A stretch of DNA of 64,000 nucleotides from Owenia fusiformis. Its lineage: Eukaryota; Annelida; Polychaeta; Sabellida; Oweniidae. The notes beneath the pieces were generated by a model. That model searched no databases. It saw only the letters and a program-made list of their open reading frames with translations, and was not told where the DNA came from. Both the position numbers and the translations under genes were made by a program. The DNA is taken from positions 20,013,564-20,077,563 of the forward strand of contig CAIIXF020000007.1 in the NCBI GenBank assembly GCA_903813345.2, written 5' to 3'. Shown here one piece after another: positions 55,257 to 64,000 of the stretch (positions within the stretch are counted from its first letter, which is position 1; every line of letters begins with the position of its first letter).

Positions 55257-56595
55257 GATGCGATAAAGCAGTTGGTGAAGGAAGTCTTGCCTAAACATCC
55301 TTATGACCCTTTGGAGAAGGAGGAAGTCATTGTAAGTTACTAATCTAGTATTGCTATAGCGTCTGATTTTTCATGAACAACTACTTTCAGAGGTTCAGAG
55401 TTTGACGTTTTACGTTCGGTGGTCTAAGTCTGTAACAAATGTGACAATGTGCTTTGTCATATTAATGCCCGTTCTAGATTTAATATCAATCTATGCCAAT
55501 GCCTTACTGACACATAGACAATAGACAGAAGATATTTATTCAAATGTATCTTGAATTCTTGAATTAGTATTGCATCCACTTTGACTCAAATGAAAGCACC
55601 TAGACTAACAGTTGTCGCCTACAAGCTTGACCAGTTTTATTTTTAGGTAAAGCTGAGGATACTTCTCAAGAGGTATACTGCGGTCAATGATGCTAGCTTC
55701 ATTGAAGCTAGCAAGGTCTTCAAGAAACAATAGAGGGACCTCAAAAGCCGTATTCAAACAAATGTAAGCATTGTCTTCGAAAAGAATAAGCATTCTGTCG
55801 GGTTATTTACTTCTGATGTTAAACATAAACAGAATTTCTGTTTCCTCAATTTATACTTGAACTAAATTATGGACTGTGAGGTAAGGTTAAAGCATAAAAA
55901 TAATGGAATATACTTGAAAACAATGCACCCCTCCGCAATTAATTAATAGTTTATAAAACTGTCAAATAACAAGCGTGTCTGTTTTTGCTTTAGCTGTTAT
56001 CAAAGAAGCAGAATAGTAAAGCTTCCATTGAAACATTGAAGATGACGCTACTAAAAGGACTTGGGAGAAGGGGAGACAGGCCAAGGAAACAAACACAAAG
56101 ATGTCTTAATGGTGACCCTGGTCAGGAAATTAAAGTCTACATAATTATATGTTAATATACGCAATAATAGTGAGGTTAAGCTAGCACATAAATTCGAAAT
56201 ACAAACCTATACGTATGGCCAATTGCCCACACAAATGCATCGCTTAAATAACTTACGTTCATGTTTAGGTTGTGAAAATCAGTGCTAGCTTAACCTCACT
56301 ATTGTATCAAAAGTAACCAACGTAATTTGATTATTATGCCAAAAATAGTTAAAGAGTTGTATAACAAAAATATCATGCAATAATTATAAAGAACAACATT
56401 GTCTTGAACCCTATTAAATGTAACCACGAATACTGTTTAAATCGTTGATTAGGAGGATTATTCTTCCATTACAAATAAATAGTTTTGTTTGCAGTTTTCT
56501 GTCGCAACAAGAGATAAGCTCTGGGGAGCCATTAAGGGAAGATCGGCGAGGAAGGTGATAAACATTTTCGGATCTGCCAAGACCACATTCAATAG
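55257..56595 (+). CDS. Putative four-exon gene, unrecognised
   Basis: Candidate exons 55257-55331 (acceptor TACTTGTAG, donor ATT|GTAAGT), 55647-55763 (TATTTTTAG; AAT|GTAAGC), 55994-56111 (TTGCTTTAG; ATG|GTGACC) and 56495-56595 (GTTTGCAG; ATAG|GTATGA). Products: IKQLVKEVLPKHPYDPLEKE; VKLRILLKRYTAVNDASF; a basic KGLGRRGDRPRKQTQR; RDKLWGAIKGRSARKVINIF. Exons 1 and 2 are phase 0, and exon 2 contains an in-frame TAG (codon 29). Exon 3 ends in phase 1 while exon 4 is open in phase 0. So this is either a pseudogene or my boundaries are off by a base. The protein is lysine/arginine-rich. No family recognised. Confidence 0.4.
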
Positions 56596-57357
56596 GTATG
56601 AATTTCCTAATTAGAGAATTTTTCACTTCGTAAATTTTTATAAAGGTGAAATTAAAGTTAATCAAAAGTACAAAAAGATGGCAGCCATATTTTTTGATAA
56701 AGTCAGAAGATTTTGTATGTTTTCCTTGAATGTTTTCCTTATATGCGCATGCATTTCTTGACTAAACAGACACGTCAAAGAAAACACCACATTTAAACGC
56801 ATTTTTCAAAACTATGAATTGGAGGTGCATGGATCCCCAAAGCTAGCATGAAGAGTGTGAAGTGAGGCTAATTTTTGAATGTTTCAAGGAGTAGCCTTGC
56901 AACAGTCACACATTTGCAAGAATCCAAAATTTCCACAAATCATCTTACCTTACCAAGGAACATTGAAGGAGCATTAAAATGTGCACTTCTTGCTTTGTTA
57001 GAGTATGATAAAATTCATGGTATATTTGCACATTCCGACATCTTCATCTTGTACGCCTATAGACATTTCCATGGTGTTATTGTAAAAGATATATTTTTAA
57101 GCTTTGAACTGCTTCACGGCTGATAAAAAAAATTAAACAATTTTATGAGAAATTGTAAGCCATAGGTCTATTATCATGTCAAAATCAGACAAAGGAGGTG
57201 ATTCCACAATGTCATTGAGTCATAAACCATTGTGTCTGAATGAACCTTTACTGTGAGATGTTGCATTTGCATGTTCAAGTAATGTTATGTATAAAAACCT
57301 GGCTGACATATCACATTCTACACATATCCACAATGCTGCAAAACAAACAAGGATATA
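56596..57357. other. Unassigned stretch
   Basis: An 82-codon frame at 56875-57123 has no recognisable feature. Nothing else seen. Confidence 0.35.
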
Positions 57358-58205
57358 CACCCTATGCAGACAGAGCCTGCGGGAAATATTGGGTGCGGCG
57401 CAAATGAGCGGAGGGTGCGGAGCTAACAGTCATTTTTGAATTTAAAATTGGGATATTTCTGAAACTAAGCCGTTTTGGGACTTCAAATATACCAAGATAT
57501 GTGTATTTGACACCAAATATCAATAAAATTGTGAAATAGTAGTGCAATTCATTTTATAGCGACGCAGTATGCCTTAAACATTTCCCAGACCTATATATTT
57601 TGAGACTATCCTTTTAATACTGCGTCCCCAGCATTCATAAAAAATGGTGTTCAAGATACACTACCCATGCAAATTATTTTTGCATCTTGGAAGCCAGGCA
57701 GTATCTGTGTGATTTTATAAAAATTCGGAAATGTTCTTCAGATATGAGCCCCTCTAAATATTGGGTGCGGAGCTACATTTATGGAGCTGCTCCGCACCCA
57801 ATATTTAGAGGGGGCTCATATCTGAAAAAATTTCCGAATTTTTATAAAATCACACAGATACTGCCTGGCTTCCAAGATGCAAAAATAATTTGTATAGATA
57901 GTGCACCTTGAACACCATTTTTTATGAATGCTGGCGACTCAGTATTAAAAGGATAATTTCAAAATATATAGGTCTGGGAAAGGTTTAAGGCACACTGCGT
58001 CGCTATAGAATGAATTGCGCTACTATTTTCAAAATTGTATTGATATTTGGTGTCAAATACACATATCTTGGTATATTTGAAGTCCCAAAACGGCTTAGTT
58101 TCAGAAATATCCCAAATTTAAATTCAAAAATAACCGTTAGCTCCGCACCCTCCGCTCATTTGCTCCGCACCCAATATTTCCCACAGGCTCTGTCTGCATA
58201 GGGTG
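57358..58205. mobile_element. 848-bp near-perfect hairpin (foldback MITE)
   Basis: Left arm 57358-57774 and right arm 57790-58205 are reverse complements with only scattered mismatches. The loop is about 15 bases (TACATTTATGGAGCT). Ends CACCCTATGCAGACAGAGCC and its inverse are flanked by direct ATATA at 57353-57357 and 58206-58210. A GGGTGCGGAGC word recurs at the outer and inner ends of each arm. No protein is encoded. Matching frames on both arms are mirror artefacts. Confidence 0.9.
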
Positions 58206-58253
58206 ATATAGAATGATATAATAGATGACTCATTCATAGCTGAAAAAGCATCA

Positions 58254-59740
58254 TTGTTACCATGCACAATGGAAAAATCAGAAAAAATGTTAAGAAAACT
58301 GACCAAAAAGTATGAAATATCCCAAGAGGAGTCTGTAATGTATAAGAAGGAGAAGAAGAAAACAAAGAAATGCAGTGTTACAGTTCAGCCCTGTGATGCT
58401 ACTCATTGTGAGGATCCATGTAAAAGTACTTTCAAAACACTGGATGACATAAGATCCCTCATTGATAAAAACAATAAAATACTCCAAAGCATCTCGAAAC
58501 TGAACAACAAATATTACGCTAATAAAATAAGGGGTCGGGAAAGGGCTAAAACCATGAGACTCAAGTCAAACAAGAGGAAATCTATGAGAATATTAAGAAA
58601 TCAAAAAATTGTGCATTGTTTTCTTGTAAACTCATATAGGCAATCAAGTCGTAAACAAGGTAGAAAGTGTGTGTGTGAAAAATGTACAAATAACCCTGAG
58701 TCTGATTACCACCATGTTTCTGACAATGTTTGTTCAGTTAGGCAAACTGGGAGATATAACCCAACAAAATCACTGCCATGTACATCAACTGATACCACTG
58801 CATCTGACATTTTTTACAGGAAGATCACATGGTTGTCCAAGGTTCAAGGAGTCAGAGCAATGAGATTTTTCATCAAACACCAGGATATAGCAAAAGTTGC
58901 CTGGCCAACTCATTAATATACATAATAAAGGTTCAAATTGAACCAGATAGAGAAGTGACACCTGAATTCATTTATGATGTATTAATTGAAGGCAACATTT
59001 TATATTCAGATATCATCAAAGAACACCCAAAAGACATTGGATATTTGGATGTTTTTGGACCTTCCCTAAATCATCAAATTCAACAATAAAAGATTTCTTC
59101 ATGAAAATTCTCAAATCCAAGGCACTCTAGAATATTGGAATCATCCAGATATGTCACCTGTCACATTAGATTATAGCATAAAAACAGCCTTGAAATCTCA
59201 CCCATCCTGCTTGTAATACAATGTGCATTGCAAAGCGTGAAACCAAATCCCATTGTATTTATTATTATACATTTGATCCTCACAGTAGATCTGAAGATGG
59301 AACAATATATGAACTTGGAGCTGCAACAACATGTATCTCAAGGTCCTTAGATTCCATATTAAAATTGATTTGGCTAACTGCAGGATCAATGGTGGAAAGT
59401 GTAGGTGACAAAACAATTGTATCTCAAACTCCCTTTTCTGTTGAAGGAATTACATTGTATGAAATTGATACAGCAGGAAAAGGTGCACGAAAAAACACTT
59501 CAAAGGCTATTGAGGATCTTCACTCAAATATCCAAGCGAAAACTGGACTTTTCCGAGCAAATTCAAAGTGCAAACAAGAAAAAGTTGAGACATTTTGATT
59601 CAGTATGTAAAGATAATTATAACATTTCAACAGATTCAAACAATAAAAAATTTGATTCTTTAGACAACTCTTTAGATATCATATGTTATGTTCCAACTTA
59701 TAGTCAACAAACACTTAAATCTCTAAACAAGCAACAATAA
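58254..59740 (+). pseudogene. Helentron N-terminal ORF region (OTU-like) remnant
   Basis: 58254-58916 encodes a basic N-terminus (KKEKKKTKKC, NKIRGRERAKTMRLKSNKRK), a cysteine set (CVCEKCTNNP) and FYRKITWLSKVQGV. A frameshift leads to FIKTPGYSKSCLANSLIY...EFIYDVLIEGNILYSDIIKE (58829-59089). After stops, 59221-59598 gives SHCIYYYTFDPHSRSEDGTI then LGAATTCISRSLDSILKLIW. The cysteine in a G..SC.ANSL box and the later FDPHSR match an OTU/peptidase-like domain found N-terminally in bivalve Helentron-associated proteins (Q/C then H). That match is from memory. The Rep domain that should follow is absent. Confidence 0.5.
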
Positions 59741-59999
59741 ACCGACACCCACAAATGTGAATGTTTTTTGGCAACATGTGAGCCCTATAAATCACCGACT
59801 GTCCATCTGTCAACAATGGCCACATGAACTTAAGTGTGCATATGTTTTTATTTGTTACCACAATCATTTTATACCTAACCATACTAGTTCCTATTTGAAT
59901 CATAATTTATGTTGCCCAAATATCCCCATATTTCAATTTGTCCAAAGAGGTAAAAAAGTTCCATTATATTAGGATAAGAAAACAAGAGAGATTGCACTT

Positions 60000-60500
60000 A
60001 GTAGAACCACATACAGTACTTTTGAAAACAGTCATGGCCATCTCAAGGGTAAAGTTGTTAACATTGACCATGTTACGTCAAGGTGAACCAGGGGTCAAGT
60101 TTCATTGAAGTGAAAGTTCAACCTTGCAAAAATTGGCCATTTTATTGTCAAAAAGGGCAGAAATCAATCTTTTTGTTCATACATTCCTTTATACTACATG
60201 TAATCCTTATTATAATTCATGGATTCTGTGTGTACGTGTGTATGTCCGGATTCTATCTTCTCCGAAACTGTAAACATAGGGTCACCAAAGTTGGTATGAT
60301 GACAGGTGGGGGTAGGGGCAATGACAGGTGGGGGTAGGGGCAATGTCGTGTGGGGTCAGACCCAAGGTCAAATGTAAAACTCTAAAAATAGGCAAATACT
60401 AATAAGTACTAAATCAAGTCCAGTTTGGTCAAGGTCTTCTGAAGATCTCAAGTCATGATCAAGGTCAATGGTTACCCTAGCACCTATAGAACAGAGGCCT
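60000..60500. repeat. AGGTCA-rich stretch and 24-bp duplication
   Basis: Many AAGGTCAA words (a widespread mollusc-style interspersed repeat, in my recollection) and a two-copy unit TGACAGGTGGGGGTAGGGGC at 60301-60342. AGGTCA words resume at 63110, right after the 60501-63089 element, so that element was probably inserted into this repeat. Confidence 0.5.
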
Positions 60501-60841
60501 CATTATCATCTGGTCGCAAATAGTTGCGTTGCGTCTGCTATGCGATTGCGATCGCAATTCGTAACGCATGCGATGCGTGATATTATCAATTGAACGCAAT
60601 CGCAGACGCAAAGCAATCGCAAAACAATTAAAACGTAAGTTGCGATCGCAAGTCTAGAATGTATTTTGGCGCGAAGTTTAAAAGGACACTGGTGCTAGTT
60701 TTTGACATTGATTGATTGAAATTGATAGAAATCCAATAATTGATATGATTTGATTGGTTGCGCATGCATTACACTTGTGCAAGACATAAGTGCGCCAAAA
60801 TGCAAATCGATTTACATTGAACAGACGGTAGTCGAAGAAAC

Positions 60842-61015
60842 ATGTCGAGGGCAAGGAATTGGACAAATGATGAACAAGAATTATTAGTATCTCTCATTGA
60901 GAAGGATGCAAATATTCTTTTGGCACCACTTAGCTGTCAAATAACAAAACAGTCACAGGATAGTTGCTGGGCAAAGGTAGCTGAAAAAATAAGTTCACTT
61001 GGTGTGGATCACTGA
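60842..61015 (+). CDS. Myb/SANT-like DNA-binding protein of the Harbinger-like element
   Basis: 57 codons. ATG at 60842, 342 bases inside the left end; stop at 61013-61015. RARNWTNDEQELLVSLIEKD is the first helix of a Myb/SANT domain (W..+E...L+.L+). Then T.Q.QDSCWAKVAEKISSLG supplies the W..+...+N/S..G helix seen in the Myb-type accessory protein (ORF2) of PIF/Harbinger transposons, which binds subterminal repeats and imports the transposase. The frame ends early compared with the usual ~200+ residues, so it is truncated or the first exon of a spliced gene. Confidence 0.6.
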   Translation: MSRARNWTNDEQELLVSLIEKDANILLAPLSCQITKQSQDSCWAKVAEKISSLGVDH

Positions 61016-61514
61016 AAATAAATAACTGTTAAAACGGGAAGTTGTCATGTTACTGAAACTAACTGAAATAAAATGAACTTTTGGTCGTTTACAATGCTTC
61101 TATCTAAAATCCGTCAACATAATTTTTCAACAGACAATGAAACGATAACAGCTAATGAGTTTTCTATTTGGTGGTGTATATTTTACATTTTATACACATG
61201 CAAGAAAATTGGAAGTTGTGGGTTCCATATCGATATATGTTTAAATATTTCTCCAGTGTTTTGCATTTATTTTCATTTGGAACAAAATATGAAACACATC
61301 TTTTGCATTGTGATCAAAGCAAATCATGTTTGAATCAGGGTCGGGATGAAAATGTGAAAATCTACAATTTTGAGACGAACTCTCATTTCAAATTGAAAAT
61401 CTAACTCTTTCCGACGAGTCAACTTCAATGCGATGGGTGATGCTTGAACAACAGATACAGAGTACATGTCTATGTAAAAAAGAAAATCGTGCTTTTTCAT
61501 TTTTAAACTATTAA

Positions 61515-62199
61515 CCTTTACCATGCTGCCTTATTTCAGCAAATATATCCCACGCAACTGGCTTATTTTTCAAAGAGTGCAAAAAATGATATGCCTGGAC
61601 TAAATAATTAATATCTCAATAACTACTGAATGAATCTGGATAAAATTTTCACAAAGGGAAGACACAGTGGCCTGGCTCATGAAAAAAATGTTCTCATGAA
61701 TTTTTTCGTACATTAACACGACTGGGCATAAATATACCATGAATACTCCTCCGGAATCCGCCGCTCCGCCTCTTCGTCTGGTCAGAATCCAAATCTGAAT
61801 TTGCAGCGATCAAATGTTCAATTCAGAAAATATTCTAGCTTCTATTTTCGATGACCGTTATCGGCTTCCAAGAGCCTAAAGAGCTCGAAATCGTAATCCA
61901 TTTCCTCCACATTTTCGTTGTGATCGTATTTGTCCACCATTTTGTACAATTCGTTCACTAAAAACGACTTAAACACTGTTTAAATTGTTGAATTGAGAAT
62001 TATTTTTCGAAATATCGCATTTCTAGGTCAACAGGAAGTCATGTTAGGCACTGAATAAATCGGGCAATCTAATTGGACAATACGAATGGCGCGAAAAAGT
62101 AAAGTTTTTAAAAGTTTGAAATCGGGCGTACGGGTCCGCCGGCAGTTGTGAGAGACATTTTAGTCTCGGCGGACGAGTCCGCCGGCAGCACGCTAAAGG
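61515..62199 (-). mobile_element. piggyBac-type MITE, copy C
   Basis: 685 bp between TTAA at 61511-61514 and 62200-62203. Ends CCTTTACCATGCT and the inverse AGCACGCTAAAGG. The GC-rich subterminal GGCGGACGAGTCCGCCGGC forms a strong hairpin near the right end. Homologous to copies A and B. Confidence 0.85.
61842..61940 (-). CDS. 32-codon ORF in MITE copy C
   Basis: Minus-strand ATG at 61938-61940, stop at 61842-61844. The peptide begins MVDKYDHNENVEEMDYDFEL, differing from copies A and B at two N-terminal residues and one Cys-to-Tyr change, with the same end as copy A. Confidence 0.5.
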   Translation of the reverse strand: MVDKYDHNENVEEMDYDFELFRLLEADNGHRK

Positions 62200-63649
62200 T
62201 TAAATTTAACAACTTAGTAATTTGCAGTGATATGCATTTATTCTATTATGTAGAATTAACAACGTTTCTATTCATATTCAAACTCGATCAAATAAAATGT
62301 TTTTGATATTTAATATATATCTGGGAACATGGTAGAGATCATTCAGAAAAACGAGCACCTCAAATACTGTACAAAGATGCCACATATGTCATTTAGTGAA
62401 TCGAGTGGGTTAAACCTATCTCGAAATACTCTTCGGCCAATACGATTGTGGTGATCCAGAATGAAATGAAACATCTTGGTGTTCTTGTACTTTTGCAGAC
62501 GATGTAGGTGAGGTACATATACACTAGGAATACTCAGAACATTAGTGTAGTAGTGGCAAGATTAATTAAGCTTTATTAGCCAGATAAATATTTAATTGGC
62601 GAAAATCCTATGCTCCAAAGAGCACGAAATATTGCAGGCACCAATCTAAGACGTATACAAGAGACGCATACAGTATGTGATGCGTTCGCAATATTTAGAA
62701 ACAAACATGATTTTTAAGGATTTACAGGCTCAATTAAATGTATATTTTAATCATATTAAATAAATAAAATTGAACAATTTCTTCGATACTATTGATTAAT
62801 ACTTAACAGGTAGTGAAATGACCGATATAAAACACCACAAAATATCCATTAACATAGATAAAATAACGCTCAAAGATGAACTAGATTTGCGATTTGATTT
62901 GCGACAGGGTAAACGTCGTCGCAACTTTTTGTTTAGTTGCGATCAGAAAATCGATAACTTTGCGTCAGACTTGCGATGCGATGGAATGATAATAACATTT
63001 TTGGGAAATAGTTGCGTTGCGATGTCTTGCGATGAGATGTCTTGCGATGCGATTCGCATGCGATTTTGCGTTGCGACCAGATGATAATGAGGCCTCTGGT
63101 CTTTTGACACCAAGGTCATGTGAAGGTCAATATTTATCTTTTATGGCCATCTTCAAAGATTACTTTTGAAATTTATGTGTACTTTTACAAGTTCCAGAGA
63201 TGCATTTTTTCAACTATGAATTTAATTGAAATAATAATATTCTTCCAATTTAGCTGTGAGTACAGTTCAAAGAGATTAAGTTGTTGTTGTCTAGTTATAA
63301 TATTTTTTCCAGTTTGATATTATATAAGCTATACATTTCAATATGACTTTGCTGTATGTTTCAGAGTTTCTGATTTCCAAAGTAAGATTTGGAAATGTCG
63401 CTGGTTTCTTTGGAAAAATGATTTCAAACAAGTCACGTTCAGCCATCAGGGTCTTGAAAGAGAGACCACAGTTAATACCAGATGAAGAGAAGAAGCAGCT
63501 ATTTTAAGTGACGGGATATCATGTATTATGATTAGGCTAATAATTAGCAATATAGTGACTGATGCATGGAACCCTATTATTTTATTTTTACATATCCATA
63601 TTATTTACATTTTCTTACGCGAGCTGCAGATACAGAGATAATGGAAATT

Positions 63650-63944
63650 AAAAAAGTACTGATTTTTGGACATTCGCTGGTCCATTGGCAAGGAAAAAAA
63701 TACCCTTCAAAAATCAAAACTTCCCTCATACAATATCAGGGTTCGGGAACACAATGCTCTTGTAACATTAAAAGTGAACTCAATCTTAGATTCAGATGTC
63801 ACCGTCTTCCCCAATATAGGTTTCGCATCAGTTTCCAAAGCTAGATATTGCAAGGACGGGGTCCATTTATCGGATACTGGTATTTCGTTATGGGGAAGGA
63901 ATCTTAGGCGAACAATTATATTTGTAAGGGATACAACTTTGTAA
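63650..63944 (+). pseudogene. SGNH hydrolase-like fragment
   Basis: One frame reads IKKVLIFGHSLVHW (about 63650-63685), comparable to the first block of SGNH hydrolases (here GHS in place of GDS). After a frameshift and an apparent deletion the other frame (63666-63944) ends ARYCKDGVHLSDTGISLWGR, comparable to the last block with catalytic Asp and His (DGVHLS..G). The middle blocks are missing. Such domains occur both in host esterases and in mobile-element proteins of molluscs. It is non-functional as it stands. Confidence 0.4.
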
Positions 63945-64000
63945 ACACCACGAAACGTAAGTTTCTTACATACTCATTGTTCAGTTAGATTTGTTATTCA

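Larger units (their letters stand above)
60501..63089 (+). mobile_element. PIF/Harbinger-like DNA transposon, internally deleted
   Basis: Inverted ends CATTATCATCTGGTCGCAA (60501) and its exact inverse (to 63089), flanked on both sides by AGGCCT (60495-60500, 63090-63095). Because AGGCCT is its own inverse, it may be part of the TIR rather than a duplication. Subterminal zones at both ends are full of TTGCGAT/ATCGCAA words. A small Myb/SANT ORF is present, the transposase is not. A TTAA MITE is nested at 61515-62199. Confidence 0.7.

Noticed and set aside
57362-58201. Matching 61-63-codon frames on opposite strands
   Set aside because: Mirror images produced by the two arms of the 848-bp hairpin.

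Overview
This window is eukaryotic, AT-rich, and reads as an animal 'transposon graveyard'. There are no operons or bacterial signals. Coding pieces are short, split by frameshifts or flanked by splice sites, and nearly all recognisable ones belong to metazoan mobile elements: LINE, Helentron, EnSpm/CACTA, mariner, piggyBac, PIF/Harbinger-like, hAT/ZNF862-like, Ty3/gypsy, and DIRS or tyrosine-recombinase elements. The mixture (Helentrons with an endonuclease domain, P2X7-like cysteine domains, Ulp1 protease with PHD finger, DUF4806) is what I would expect from a bivalve or other marine invertebrate. That assignment is inference, not a measured match.

Layout. 1-942: 3' end of a LINE with poly(A). 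1315-2828: six adjacent palindromic foldback elements. 3717-8270: decayed Helentron (Rep, helicase, endonuclease) with an internal 0.5-kb tandem duplication. 9109-10794: foldback region. 10961-15934: putative gene pieces (CaRF-like exons, Ulp1 protease, PHD finger) broken up by a 912-bp TIR element and a LINE insertion with a 10-bp target duplication. 16545-16660: tRNA-like SINE head. 17485-19740: satellite built on 68-bp monomers, with a 137-bp higher-order unit. 20347-21966: ~478-bp tandem repeats inside short inverted repeats. 22100-25015: LINE scrap, DUF4806 gene remnant and a GTTGGGCCAAC array. 25002-27216: 30-bp coding minisatellite on the minus strand, head-to-head with an EnSpm/CACTA transposase C-terminus. 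27311-27729: a second foldback locus, a mirrored relative of part of the first. 29763-31896: mariner with a piggyBac-type MITE nested in it. 32334-33321: hAT/ZNF862-like exon.

35483-38128 is a nearly complete DNA transposon with ~38-bp TIRs around a DDE-like gene. 38766-50215 holds scraps of a tyrosine recombinase, piggyBac and gypsy integrases, a P2X7-like domain and a DIRS reverse transcriptase. 50531-54252 is a decayed, unclassified mobile-element gene interrupted by a second piggyBac-type MITE. 55257-56595 holds four putative exons of an unrecognised gene. 57358-58205 is an 848-bp almost perfect hairpin. 58254-59740 is the N-terminal ORF region of another Helentron. 60501-63089 is a PIF/Harbinger-like element with a small Myb/SANT ORF, hosting the third MITE. 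63650-63944 is an SGNH-like remnant.

No intact, clearly functional host gene can be demonstrated. The most interesting material is structural: tandemly nested palindromes, a three-copy TTAA MITE family that keeps the same 32-codon ORF, the TIR-bounded DDE-like element, and the long hairpin.
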